A DNA stretch of 64,000 nt from Azolla caroliniana (lineage: Eukaryota > Polypodiophyta). Positions 1-10,980 of this stretch are shown here, in pieces. The notes beneath the pieces are model-generated. The model had not been told where the DNA came from. It did not search any database and was given only the letters and a program-made list of their open reading frames with translations. The DNA lies in NCBI GenBank assembly GCA_043228905.1, contig JBHGNT010000021.1, positions 6,510,001 through 6,574,000 of the forward strand, read 5' to 3'. The translations under genes were made by a program, and so were the position numbers. Every line of letters begins with the position of its first letter. Within the stretch, counting starts at the first letter, position 1.

Positions 1-1042
1 CCACCGACTCTTCGTGGTCGGCGGTCGTTTTCTTACCGATCGCGCAAGCCCCGTCTGGGCTTGCTTCTCCAATGACCCGGATCTCGGGCTGACATGCCTG
101 AAACCGCAGGTCCCAACGTTCTGATTCCGCGATCGGTATCTCGGCCTCGTCCTTGGCCGTTCTATCTCTGCAAGTCGAGAGGGCGTTTCGTTCCGCACCC
201 TCTCCCGTGGTACCGTGGTACCGATCTTCCGCCGTCGCATGGGGCAAGTCCGTCTCCTTGGTCTCGGCTTGCGGCCTCCATCTTTCCTCTTCCTCGATCA
301 TCGCCTGGAGAGTTGCGTACGCCTCCGCAATCCTGGCCCCAACGCCGACCCTTGCCGACTCCCTCTGCCGTTCGGCCTCTTCCCGCTGTGATGGCACGCC
401 ATCGCGTACCTTCCTCTTAGCCTTCTCGGCTCGCTCATCATCTAGCCTTTGGCACACCCTTCCGACCTTCGACCAGTCCTCTGTAAGCCCATTCGCTCCA
501 TCATCGTCTTCGAGCTCAATCCCGATGGCTTCCCGTTCCGCTCGGTCGATCGACCTGACGAACAAAAGGACTTTGTCCGCCCCCACCAAACCTTGTTCCC
601 GCTCTGGGAGCCGAGCAAGCCGTCGCTCGAACTCTCGGAACGCCTTCGTCGCGCCTCGGTGGGTCTTTGCCGACGCTACCCACTGGTCGAAGTCGCGCCG
701 TCCCCGGCTCTTCCGCCGTCCTCCGTATGCCTTCAGGAGCGCCTCTTCGAAGGCCTCCCACGAACTATGAGCCTCACAGAGCTCCTTTACTTCCGCATGC
801 ATCCGGACAGCTACGACCCGGTAGAAGAACTCCAACCTCAACGCCTCGTCTACGCCACGCTCCTGCATTTCCGCGTTGTAGGCTTCCAAGTAAGATGGGA
901 CTTTGTCCCCGTTGAAACGGCCGACTCTTTCGACCACTCACTCAACTGCCTGTTGTGCTGCTTCTCGCCTCATCACCACTCGCGCCGACTCCAACACCAC
1001 TTCGGCCACCATCTCCGCAAGGTCGTCGTCTTCCGACTCCAT
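1..1042 (-). pseudogene. gag of element F, one premature stop, 3' end outside window
   Basis: An ATG at 1042 (minus strand) opens a frame that stays readable to base 1 apart from a TGA at 938-940. The encoded protein starts with an acidic Met-Glu-Ser-Glu-Asp segment, then a VGRFNGDKV motif followed by a helical region. The same motif (VGRFNGNEV, IGQFNGKDV) occurs near the gag N-terminus of elements B and C. Later residues are rich in Glu, Arg and Ala and look coiled-coil or disordered. Alignment to the sister gags predicts Arg at the stop (CGA to TGA). The reading is gag capsid-like; no zinc knuckle lies within the visible part. Confidence 0.65.
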
Positions 1043-1057
1043 CCTCCCTTGCCGCCT

Positions 1058-1075
1058 TTCACGTCGGGTTCACCA
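1058..1075 (-). promoter_or_regulatory. Primer-binding site of element F (tRNA-Trp type)
   Basis: Reads TGGTGAACCCGACGTGAA on the minus strand, four bases inside the 5' LTR. It is complementary to the 3' end of plant tRNA-Trp as I remember that tRNA; the same 18-mer occurs at the equivalent position in elements A, B and C. The position is certain, the tRNA identity is from memory. Confidence 0.75.
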
Positions 1076-1079
1076 AATA

Positions 1080-1240
1080 TGTCGCGTTGTTACGCGCGTG
1101 CGAGGAGAAAGGCGGGACCACGGGGGTCTTGGACTAGAGAGCGATGGAGCGTAGGAAGTCGTGCTTCACTGTTTCCGGGGCATCCCAGAAACACACCGGA
1201 AGCAACCGAAGGGAGAGAGAGAGAGAGAGCTTAACACCGA

Positions 1241-1293
<53 letters not shown>

Positions 1294-1874
1294 CCACACA
1301 CTTGTACACACAGCTCAACCCGACTCGCGCCTTATGTACAGAAAACGCAAGAGAGGGTAAGCACCCGACGCCAACAGCGACGCGAATATACATAGACAAA
1401 CGTAAACGTATATGTATGTATATATATGAAGAATACATTCCCGGCTTCGAGCCGGACCAAGATAGCTTACAACAGTCGTCTGCTATCAAGCCGCCGTCGG
1501 GGAGCTCTCGGGCTCGTCGCGCCGAGCGGGGTCTTGCACAGGAGATGAGCTGCAGCAAACCCTAAGCGAACACAAAGGAGAAGAAGAAGAAGAAGCTAAC
1601 TCTAAAACCTAACGGTATACCCTCTATGCAAAATGGGCAACCCTTTCACAAAGGGCGTTCCCTTCCTTTTATAGAACAAGCAAAGGGATGCGTTACAATG
1701 TGGGACAAATCCCGACTTACATGGGATTGTCTGTCCCGACTTAACTACTCTTCGGCGCCATAAAGGCGCCCTCGATATTCACACTAAATGTACATGGGTG
1801 CATACACACGCTGCACCCCGCCGAGGTAGCCAATGTTTTCCGGTTTCCGCCTCTGGCCGAAATTCTTCACGACA
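1080..1874 (-). repeat. 5' LTR of element F
   Basis: About 795 bp beginning TGTCGCGTTG and ending TTCACGACA on the plus strand. It is longer than the 520-529-bp LTRs of element B but shares both ends and the block around the promoter, where CTATAAAAGG is readable on the minus strand near 1665-1674. It contains (GA)n at about 1210-1229 and a roughly 50-bp (CA)n run at 1243-1292, which account for most of the extra low-complexity sequence. Confidence 0.8.
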
Positions 1875-1986
1875 ACGTAACGTTGGCCGAGCTGCTGGTG
1901 TCCGCTCGGTCTGTGTGTGGAAGTTGTTGCTGTTGATTCCCAGTCTCGTTTGGTGGTGGGTTGTTTCGAGGTGCGTTGGAGTTGCG

Positions 1987-3200
1987 CTAGTCATTTTGAG
2001 GAGCGTCCCGTCGGCGGTTGTCGTTATGTCTTTTATTGTTGCGTGAGTTGCGGTTGCCGTTTCGCCGATCAATGCGTGAGTTCCGTCGGTCATACCGGTC
2101 ATCGCGATCGTCATCATATCGAGCATAATCATCGTGCTGGTCATCGCGATAGTGATCACGACGGTCATCACGTCGGTAGTCGTCGTCTCGGCGCCGTCGA
2201 TCCGGGGATCGCGGTCGGTCGTTATCCTTGTCTTGGTAGGCATATCGCTCGTCCTGCCGAGAGTATGTATTTCGTGGCTCGATCTGGCGAACCAGTGCCG
2301 CCGTTGTGCGGTTCAGCATATTATATTCGCACTGCTTGAAAGTGTGAGCTTGAGACTGACCGATCGGACACTGTGGTCGGTAAGGATGTCATCGAGAAGG
2401 CCGCGCCACGCCGGGTCCGATCGAGGGCGAGAACCCGCGCTATGACTTGTTCAATAGTATGGTTGGCGAAATTTGTAAGTGCGAGAGTTGTTCGGAGAGG
2501 CTCTCGTAAACTGGACAGGAAAGTGTTCGGTATATGTTGTGCCGAGACATCATCGGCCACTTGTCTGTAGAGATCCTGGAACCGGTTTAGTGCGGTTCTT
2601 GGCATATAGAGAAGAATTGCCGGAGCAGTTCCCGTTTAGGCACCTCGCGATGAAAAAGTTCAAGGAACTTTGTGCGCACGATTTGGAAAGTGGTGGCCAC
2701 TCCTATTTCGAGGCGAGAGTACCATCGTGCGGCCGGTCCATCGAGGGAGAGTGTGAACTCGGCAATCATTGAGGCATCGATTTCGGCCGGCGTGAGGCGG
2801 TGCGTGGAGTGGTTGGCCTGCCACGTGGATATGAAGTCACGGATGTGTGACTCTGCATTTGGTCCGTCGGTGTATCGTGGGTATGGGTACGGCATGATGT
2901 CGTACTCTGGGTCTTCTGGTAGCATCGGGAAAGGGTTTAGTTCCGGTTGATTGACCTCCGGAGGGCTCGACGGGGGTTGTGGTGGGGAATCAACTCTCGA
3001 TTGAGTGTCCGGTGGCGAGGATTGCCCTGGGGAAGCCTCCGATTGCTCGGGAAAGGATTGGTCAATGACCGCCGAGTCGAAAGTTCCTTCGACTGGCTCA
3101 GGGCGTCGGGCAGGTGGCCGAGACCTCGTGGTGCGAGAGGGCGTTGTAACGACGGCTGGTGGTTAGCTTCAACGAAGTTCGTTGTGCACTCACAGCTGTA
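1987..3200 (-). pseudogene. gag of element D (Retrotrans_gag-like, Arg/Asp-rich tail)
   Basis: The minus-strand reading begins with a Pro/Ser-rich leader. It then shows the retrotransposon gag fold signature: HIRDFISTWQANH, EFTLSLDGPAARWYSRLE and FQIVRTKFLELFHREV (2925-2587), followed by a helical second half with LREPLRTTLALTNF (2605-2321). The C-terminal part (2319-1987) is an Arg/Asp/Asn-rich low-complexity segment with many RRD and DDR repeats, probably RNA binding. The three segments are in different frames, so at least two frameshifts have broken the gene. It is unrelated to the gag of F, B, C or A. Confidence 0.7.
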
Positions 3201-3216
3201 TCCGGGCGTGCCAAAT

Positions 3217-3301
3217 TGTGTTACCCGTTCCTTTGGGTGAACACCTTCGATAGACCTGCGGCTATCGGTATTCAAGGGCATGGTACGTGAAGGCTCGTAA
3301 T
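3217..3301 (-). repeat. LTR of element D, piece 1
   Basis: Starts TGTGTTACCC on the plus strand. Just outside (minus strand) is ATTTGGCACGCCCGGATAC, a plausible primer-binding site starting TGG whose tRNA I could not assign. It stops at the AGAG target duplication of transposon 1. Confidence 0.6.
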
Positions 3302-3305
3302 AGAG

Positions 3306-3334
3306 AACACCGGGTCATTTGAAACAGGTAATAT
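3306..3334 (+). repeat. Left TIR of DNA transposon 1
   Basis: 29 bp identical to the reverse complement of 10948-10976. Similarity continues weakly inward for about 10 bp. Confidence 0.9.
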
Positions 3335-3632
3335 GTCACATTATGAGAACATTACGTCGAAAAAGGGCACAAAAGCACGCAGTTTTCAAAAAGACACGAC
3401 GCATGCGTAAAGCTTTTCAGAAAAGGTGGCAAAATATATTGAATTTCAACATGACTACCACTTTGAGTCATAAGTAAAATGCCTCCAAAAATACATCACC
3501 AAAATTACAAAATAATGTACAACATGTCTACCAGTTACAATTATACATATTCGTGAGTTTACATCCAAAACAAATTTACAAAGTTTCCGATCATGTAGTA
3601 AAACAATCCCCAGCTTGAACCAAACCAATATA

Positions 3633-6304
3633 TTAAGACATGTCTGATGGACTAGAAGAGCCTTCTGACGTCTCATCCTCATCATCAGTGGCAATCAAAG
3701 CATTATCCTCATCCAATTCCAACCCAACATCTTTGTGGTTATGAGAATTGCTTCTGGTTATTCTCTGTATTTCGTTTGACACCATGTTTGGGATTTTCTC
3801 CTTTATTATCTTGATAGTTGCTTGTCTTAGATGACCTGATTTTGTCAATGAGAAGTCATATACTAGTATGTCAACACGGTCTAGTGCGAGAGTAGCCATG
3901 CTCGGTATATTCTTTCTTCTTCTCTTTCTGCTTGAACATCCGACATCCTTAACCATCTCTAAAGAATACTTTCCTGTAAATACATCAGTTGAATTTGTCT
4001 GATACCAATGGATTACTATTGACTTTGTCTGACTACTTTCTTCATCCCTTACTAATTCAATAATTTTTGCAATCCAAAATGGATGGCCCAAGGTATCGTC
4101 CCCTGCTAATGTTGCAACCAACATTCCCACTTGTAGTTCTTGCAAATTACCTTGCCATCTTGCCTCAACAGTACGTGACTTTCTTGGTCCCACATAAATA
4201 TCTCTTTGCAGTGGCCGAACTAAATCATGAAGCTCCATATTATTCGATTGTTGGTGATGAGTCTGCGATATTGTTGATGTCATCCCAATGTTCCATGTGA
4301 ATGGGATATGGATTGGCCATAAACCGACGATGTAATTATCTAAAATGGTGCGTTGATGGGTGAAGAAAATCTCCCACCATTCAACATCCTCATCACCGGC
4401 ATACTTCTTAGTCCGATCAATATTATTTTGTTTCTCTGCTAGACATCTCAACCAATATGCCCTTTATTCATCAATAGTACTATTTGGTGCTACATTTTTA
4501 CGATCATCATATGGCATTTGTTGTGCACCATGTAGAGGTTCATCTGGGATATGAAGAAGGAGCCTACAACCTTCTTGGGGCTCCCATTGTGCACTAGATG
4601 AGTATTGTTTCGCAAACAACACCGTCATCTTCAGGTGGGCCGATCTTTGTTTTATGAGGAAGACATGGTTGAAACTTATATTATTAAGAGGTGCAAGCAC
4701 CCTACCTTTAGTCCCGTCACTATCCATGCAGAAACGTTTAAAGTCGTATACTTCTTCCAAGTGTTGTACTTCAGGCTTTGGTGTATATGCTTCACTAATA
4801 AATTTGGATAGCGTGGGAAGTGTGAAAGCATTACAGCGAGCAAGTTTCTTTGAGAACCTACTGAACATTTGATCTATGTGATCATGGGTATGACCAACCA
4901 ACAAGAAGTTAACCTTTATCTTTTTAAATATGCCCCTCTCTACTAGCATGCTTAGATAGCCGAAGACAGTTGAGTTCTTATTCTCTCTTGCTGTGTTGTC
5001 TAGTTGCACATATAGAACTGGCGGGAGTATACCTGACCATGATTGCAATACCCTGTGCATGACAGTGACAGTAAGATTAGGGTCGTTGTGGATATTGGGA
5101 TATGTTAAGAACACTTGTGGTCTTATAGTTTGACAGTATGTCAAACAACCCACTAGATGCATTTGCACGAGACACTCATCTCCAATATCCTTGGGGAGTC
5201 TTTGAAAATGCGGCAAACAAGTTTTCTTTTGATCCATGCCGTCAATAATCATGCACATATACTTTTCGGGAGATTGAAATGCTTTTTGTCGGTGATGCAT
5301 AGCCTTAGTACGTTCCAATGCCTGACTTTCACGATGTTCTTTTAACAGGTTCTTGTAATTCTTGATCTCTACATCTGATTTTCCACCCTTGGCCATACTT
5401 TTTAAACTCGCACATATTGAGCAGACTCCCATTCGCACCTTTCGTGGGATAACCACGTTATTAAATTGTAACCTCCATAGTCGATTAAAATGCCTGTACT
5501 GTATGTAAGGCTCAACATCGGAAGACATGTCGTCCTTGTACGATTGGTAAACTTCCCTTCGAGTAAAGTTATCTGACAAATGAAGTCTTCCTATCGTTGG
5601 CATAACTTCGCACTGTTTTGAAAAATATACCTCCATCCACCTAATTGCCTGTTGCCCAATTTGACCCTTACATCCAGAACCATTTTGATCGAACTGTACC
5701 CAGGAGCCCTTCACAAGTCGCTCTTGAACTCGTTGCAGCCGCATATTTCCAATGCTATGAGTGATTTTAAAAGCTGCTCGACAACACTTGGTATATAGTC
5801 CAAGGAAATACTCAACTTGCGTTGAATTAGGCCCTGCTTTGTGATCCAATTTAAGTTGCATATGCGCAATAAGAAATGTATCTTGCTCTTCCCCATTAAG
5901 CGACAAGTATTTTTGTCGTGTTTCACGTAACCTTGACTTTCCATAAGTTGATAGACAGAGATTCACACAACACGATTTGTTCAAGTTGCATAGAAGTTGA
6001 CGATCAGAACATAAGAAATTAAATCTCTTTTCACTAACTTGTCGAGGAACTCTTTAAATGCTAGAGGTTTAGTAATGCTATTGTTATCTATCGACGAAGA
6101 ATCGTCCGCTTGTAGGCTTGCATGAAGAGGGCCATCAACAGGATCAATTGAAAACAGAGAATTCGAAGTACTAGGAGCCACACTTTTCTGTTTAAGCCGC
6201 GAATGTTTTTTGTGGTCGTACTCTTCTATTGAGAAATACGAGTTATCTGTCAATGAAAAGGGGGCAATAGAAAAAAGAGATGTTCTACTTGTAGAAGAAG
6301 ACAT
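3633..6304 (-). pseudogene. Transposase-like protein with GHTHDHID motif (DUF7869-like), one in-frame stop and one frame change
   Basis: Minus-strand gene of about 880 codons. An ATG at 6304 opens a Ser-rich N-terminus; the frame changes near 6030 (frameshift or small intron). The core (5984-4464) carries a Cys pair (CSICASL), then IIDGMDQKK, VQLDNTARENKN and LLVGHTHDHIDQMFSRF. I read these as acidic residues of an RNase H-like nuclease, a pattern I associate with DUF7869-type proteins. A TAA at 4464-4466 separates a same-frame C-terminal part (4451-3633). That part has an SH3/PWWP-like segment (LVATLAGDDTLGHPFWIAKI) and an acidic tail. The copy in element 3 has CAA at the TAA position, so the stop is probably a C-to-T change. 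The function (mobilising the element through its TIRs) is inferred from location; no catalytic triad has been proven. Confidence 0.7.
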
Positions 6305-6601
6305 TTGAGGGAGTCTAACTGTATTCTAAAACCTTCTTTCATGAAAATTAAGGAATGCTAAAGCCTAACTATATAACTACCCGAACACTTAGATTAACTA
6401 TATTATTTTCCGAAATTTTCCTAAAAAGAAAATAATTAAAAATTATTTTTTATTTTAAAAAGAATGCTAAAGTCTTCTATATAAGGAGGTTAGAAATTTC
6501 ATTTTCATTATCACGTGAAAGAATCCATCGAGCTCAGAGCACAGGCCAATTTTCGAGCACTTAGAAGCACATCTTGGACAACACTACCTCCGGCACGAAC
6601 C
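6305..6601. promoter_or_regulatory. Bidirectional promoter region of transposon 1
   Basis: AT-rich spacer between the two divergent genes. It contains TATATAAGG near 6478-6486 facing the methyltransferase gene and a TATATA motif near 6370 facing the transposase-like gene. The string GAATGCTAAAG occurs upstream of each TATA-like box (about 6354 and 6464), so the two half-promoters look like a duplicated unit. Start sites are not determined. Confidence 0.5.
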
Positions 6602-9600
6602 ATGAACAAGGGAAAGAAAATCGTCAGGTTAGTAATATTCATTACATTTTTTAAGATTCCTAAAGATTCCTTAAAGATTCCTTTCCTCAACACATAGAAA
6701 TTTTATTTTATTTTGTACAACGAACTTGGAAAGCAATTCTGAAAGCCAGGACCTTCAGGAATTTGGTTGAAGGCAGGACCTTTCAACCGAAATCCGATGC
6801 AGTGGATCGGATTTCGGTTGAAAGTCCTGCCTTCAACCAAAATCCGATGCACTGCACCGGATTTTGGTTGAAAAATATGATGTTTTTGCGATAAAAAACT
6901 ATTGCATGGGACCATAAAATTGACGTAATTTATATGATAATTTGCGTGATTTAGATGAAATTGTACGTTGTTTCTATGTTTTCACCAACGTTTTTAATTT
7001 CAGTGAGCCCAAACAAAAATTTCCTTCATTTAGATTGAAGATTCGATCTCCAACAAAACGAGATTCTGGCTCCTTCATGAAGGACACGAGTAAAAAGAAT
7101 TTATTTGACTCAACGGGGGAAGGAGGATCCAAGTCATCTGTGGCTACTACCAAAATCAACAAAGGTAGTACGCAAGAGGAGAAAACGGTTGACGTGAAAT
7201 ATAAGGATTACCCCGAACTTGAATGGTGTCTCTCTTATGTCGAGGAGGATGGGGTGTTGTTATTGATAACGGCAAAATCGGACGGGGAAGGGAAACTTCA
7301 GCTTGGAAAAACATTTAATTACGGGCATGTAACCAAGCTAGAGTACGAAGACATTGATTCTACATGTATTTTAATCGACGTCTCGAGCTCAGTTGGCGAC
7401 AGGCGATTGCGACTTGATGAGGGAAACCTAATACCCGAATCTTGCAATCCCAAGGCTTTGCGTAAAGACCTGCAAACGAAAAATAACTTGTTGGTAGCTC
7501 TTCGGCCGTACGTGACAGGAGAGATGATGACCGGTGAAGCAGAAACTCCACCGAAAAAGTCTAGGAAGACAAATCCTGTTCAAAAGAAATATACTAAACG
7601 ACCACGACCTGAAGAAGAAGAAGAAGAAATATTAGAGTTCGTGGAAGAAGAAGATGACCAACAAGTCGACGTCGTGGCTCCAGGCGGACAACTATCTTCT
7701 GGTGTCCTGACGTCAGAACAAAATAAAATAAGAGAAAATATTGTGAAGACTAAACTTGTGCGCAGGGGCCAGCTATTTCATTTGCCCATTACTTCTATCC
7801 AAAGGCCCCCCATTGACCCCGTGACTGGAAGACGTCCCTTGGAAATTAGGGAGCCGCACTCCGTCCATGTCCAAAACCTGAAAAGCAAAATGAAAATCAA
7901 TCCTCACGCTACTGTGGTGCCATTTTTGGTAATGGTTGATCAAGAACAATGCCCAACAGTAGCAGATTTCAAGTATAGCTCTGTAGACGATTACACATAC
8001 TATGTAATCGGAGGATCACATTCGGCCGAAGCTCGACGACAGCTTGTCAAAGAATATCCTCTCACGCCGTTCTTCAAATACGCCGAATGTAAGGTATATG
8101 CAGGACTAACTCACGAGGAGGCGAAGCTGCTTGCATGGGACCATAACAATGACAACGATTATAGGCAAAAGATGTCATGTATAGAGAGGATAAGATTTTT
8201 TCATCATGAATACCTCGATGCCTTGAATCGTTTTGGTCCAAGATTGTGGCCTGGATTGCGACGCCAGTGTTTATTGGAAGTAGGGATTGCAGTGGATGAG
8301 AGTACGAAATCCGAAGGTCTCCGAAAATATGATTCTTGGTTTCAACTAGCTTTTCGGACCGGAGAGGTGTGGGATCTCCAAGACAAAATATTCTCTATGT
8401 GGGAGCGGAAAGAAGTCAAGGGGCAAAGATAAAAAAAGGGAAGAATTGATCCACAAGTTGAGATGAAATCAAAGACCAAGGGAAAAAGCGACTTGGTAAT
8501 CGAGGAGTTACCAGAGGACATGAAACTTTTACCTTGGAGATCATTACAAGGTATCAAAGATGATAGATTGTTAATATCCGTGCTATCTCGAGTGGTCGCC
8601 AAGGAATTTAGTTTGGACGAGATGGTAACAGACTTGCAAAAGTAAGTGTTTATAGTATACCTTTTCATGAAAGTCTTCAATTATTTTGAATATCTTATTT
8701 CTAATTTCATATTGATTGTGCAGTCACAAGGTATACATGAAGATTCAGGAGTTGATGATGCAAAAACTGAGTTTACCGACATGGGAAGAAGTTGAACAAG
8801 CCTGCCTGATAACTTCTTCCTACAAGGCATTGGAGGAATATTTTATTGTATTTAGAGAATGGGTATGTGTCTTTTGAATGTTGATATGTTAGAAAGTAAT
8901 GTTCCCTGCTAACAACAATGACACTTGCAGAAACCATCAAAATCGAAAAAGAACAACGACAATAATGACGGTATTCCAGCGGCCTTCATCACGCACTTAG
9001 AACGTGCGAAATATGAGAAGAGAATGACCAAAGGGAAGGAAATGGAACTGCCCGAGGATTCGGAGACTGTAAAGAGTTTTTTGCATAGGTCCGATCCTTT
9101 CAAACAGCTTCATTATAGTGTTTTCAATGGCGAAGTATCCCAGATGCTCGAACTGTTACCGAGAAGACACTACACTTTGCTGATAGCTGACATACCATAT
9201 GGTTTCCGTATTGCGGGATCAACATATGATGATGTGCCTTTCAAGTACCCTCAGATTGAGAAAATGGTAAAGGATTTCGCAGAACTGACATTGGCCCCCT
9301 TGTGGAGGATAGTCATATTTCATAGCATGGGGCAATCACTGTCAGTCACAACAGCTTTGAAGTCCCGTTGTCATGCCACTGAACACATGCATTGGTGCGT
9401 TATAGTTCGCTTTTACTCATTATAGTACTTCTTATTATATGTACACATTTACACCTCTAATACTTGATTTTCTTTCTCTATAGGATCAAAACAAATATTA
9501 CACGTAGCCCTGGCGATCGAATGGTTAGTGCGGTCGAACATTTTTGTGTGGGCTACTATGATTCAATTACAAAGAAGAAGGCTAGAGCACATGTTAATGA

Positions 9601-10213
9601 GCGTAACGTGGTTAACTACATCATGTGCCCAGCCGTAACCAAAAAATTAAGACATGTGTCAGGGGATAAAAGTATGGTGAACCCTTATCAAAAACCTCAA
9701 AGATTGATCAACCGCCTCATAGAGCTCTTCTCGAATCCAGATGATTGGGTCCTAGACTTGTTCTCTGGCACAGGTATAATATATATATTTAATTTCAATC
9801 TTGTCTATCAAGTTTAAGACGATACTTCTTATATATACTTGTTTGTGTTCATGCGACCATTAGGTACAACGACAACTTGTGCATTGAAGATGTTTAGAAA
9901 CTGTGTTGCATTGGAGAAGGACCCTGCTCAAGTTAACTTCATCAAAATGAGGATCACAGGAATCTGGGACTGTCCAGATCAGGATCAAGAAGTCGGAGCA
10001 AAACACATCAACGAGACAAAGATGTTCCAGATGACTTCACGAGAACCAATGGAACCAATTAATGAAGAAGCAGGGGAGCTGGTGGACCTGGAAGATGTAG
10101 CACAGTTTGACCATACATCAGATTCGGGAGAGCTTGGAGATGACACGAATGAAAACAGTCTAGAACAATCAGCGCCAGAGGAGCCTGCTCTGCCTGATTT
10201 GCTTATAGATTGA
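6602..10213 (+). CDS. ParB-like domain fused to beta-class DNA amino-methyltransferase (N4/N6 type), six exons
   Basis: Proposed exons: 6602-6627, 7004-8641, 8724-8862, 8931-9394, 9484-9773, 9864-10213. All introns are GT..AG and keep phase. The N-terminal half has basic and Glu-rich linkers, then a ParB/sulfiredoxin-type domain with YVIGGSHSAEARR (about 7999-8040). The C-terminal half is a SAM-dependent amino-methyltransferase: catalytic motif IV ADIPYGF (about 9189-9207) precedes the SAM-binding motif DLFSGTG, which spans the last intron, followed by the motif II-like ALEKDP. That order defines the beta class; DIPY resembles the DPPY motif of adenine enzymes, but N4-cytosine activity is possible. 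The tail is acidic. A TAA at 8430-8432 interrupts exon 2 in frame, so this copy may be inactive or the local exon model may be wrong. ParB-methyltransferase fusions are known from phages and bacteria; here the gene is spliced and sits between TIRs. Confidence 0.8.
6765..6838. repeat. 74-nt near-perfect hairpin in intron 1 of the methyltransferase gene
   Basis: The arms pair over about 33 bp with one bulged base around a 7-nt loop (GCAGTGG). A second shorter stem (CAACCAAAATCCG with its complement, 6835-6872) follows and reuses the same arm sequence, so the intron contains a small family of related inverted repeats between about 6740 and 6872. No other function is evident. Confidence 0.75.
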
Positions 10214-10947
10214 TGTAGATGGCGTAATGTAAAAATTGAGGATTTTGAGGCATAATGTTCACCATCACTTCATATTATATTTGTATATGAGAACATCTGT
10301 AATTGTTTATCGTTTAATTAAATTCACATGTTCATAATTTCCCTTTTTACTCATTATTGGAACCGTTGTTTGTATTTACATATAATTGGTCACCATGCTC
10401 TTCTTTAGTTTGAGATATTAACATGATATTGTAATTTCTCATTTCCGTTAGCATGACTGTATATGAAAAGGCGAATGTTTTTGATAATAAGAGGTTTTTA
10501 GTTACCTACGGTTCAAGTCTACTGGTTCCACATAGTATAAATGAATGTCGTACGTAATTGTTACTCTTACCAATTACATTGTCATGAACTATATGACATT
10601 ATACAATGAAACTATCGATATACCCGTCCAACAAGTGGGGTACTACTTTATTCCTAAACCCAAAACCACATATTTATAATTACGGTTTATGTAGTTTTAC
10701 TCTACAATTTGAATATGGATACCAATTTTAGAACTTTATATTGAACCAAGTCTTCAATTGTGCTCCATGATATGCAAATTGACACGAATGTGGACACATA
10801 TACAATTTAGTAATTGCTAGGTTTTTTTTGTTCTATATTTAACCATCAAGTCGCAAAAGGGGTACGCATGCATCATATATTTTCGATATCAGGCTAAAAT
10901 AGGGTACTTTTCTACATCTGGCCAACTATGCCAAAAGAGAATACGAT
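10214..10947. other. 3' non-coding region of transposon 1
   Basis: About 730 bp of AT-rich sequence after the methyltransferase stop codon. No credible reading frame or tandem repeat is seen. It probably holds the 3' UTR/polyadenylation region and the subterminal sequence next to the right TIR. Confidence 0.5.
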
Positions 10948-10976
10948 ATATTACCTGTTTCAAATGACCCGGTGTT
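10948..10976 (-). repeat. Right TIR of DNA transposon 1
   Basis: Reverse complement identical to 3306-3334; followed by the AGAG duplication at 10977-10980. Confidence 0.9.
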
Positions 10977-10980
10977 AGAG

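Larger units (their letters stand above)
1..1874 (-). mobile_element. Ty3/gypsy-type LTR element F, 5' part (gag + 5' LTR)
   Basis: Minus-strand LTR element running off the left edge. In its own direction it shows a 5' LTR (1874 to 1080), a primer-binding site (1075 to 1058) and a gag frame (1042 to 1). The LTR termini (TGTCGCG..TTCACGACA) and parts of its body match the LTRs of element B at 58.56 and 62.80 kb, so F and B are related. The base run directly outside the LTR is ACGT (1875-1878), which fits the 4-bp ACGN target duplications of B and C. F inserted into the gag region of element D. No protease or polymerase is visible because the element leaves the window. Confidence 0.8.
3306..10976. 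mobile_element. DNA transposon 1: TIR element with transposase-like and ParB-methyltransferase genes
   Basis: 7671-bp element bounded by 29-bp perfect terminal inverted repeats that begin AACACCGGGTCATTTGAAAC and by the direct repeat AGAG (3302-3305 and 10977-10980). It holds two divergently transcribed genes sharing a roughly 300-bp AT-rich intergenic promoter: a transposase-like gene leftward and a spliced ParB-methyltransferase gene rightward. The perfect TIRs and duplication, plus only a few disabling mutations, argue for a fairly recent insertion. A decayed relative with the same left end lies at 20459-33132. I do not assign a superfamily. Confidence 0.85.

Noticed and set aside
1144-1565. 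Open frames rich in Thr/His or Cys/Val across the (CA)n run
   Set aside because: They are products of the dinucleotide repeat inside an LTR, open in several frames on both strands.
6602-10213. Bacterial or phage contamination because of the ParB-methyltransferase fusion
   Set aside because: Five in-phase GT..AG introns and placement between eukaryotic TIRs with a target duplication argue for a resident eukaryotic gene.
6602-10213. Ordinary host methyltransferase gene
   Set aside because: It lies wholly inside the TIRs of a 7.7-kb element and shares a spacer with the transposase-like gene, so cargo is the simpler reading; RNA and copy-number data could still change this.
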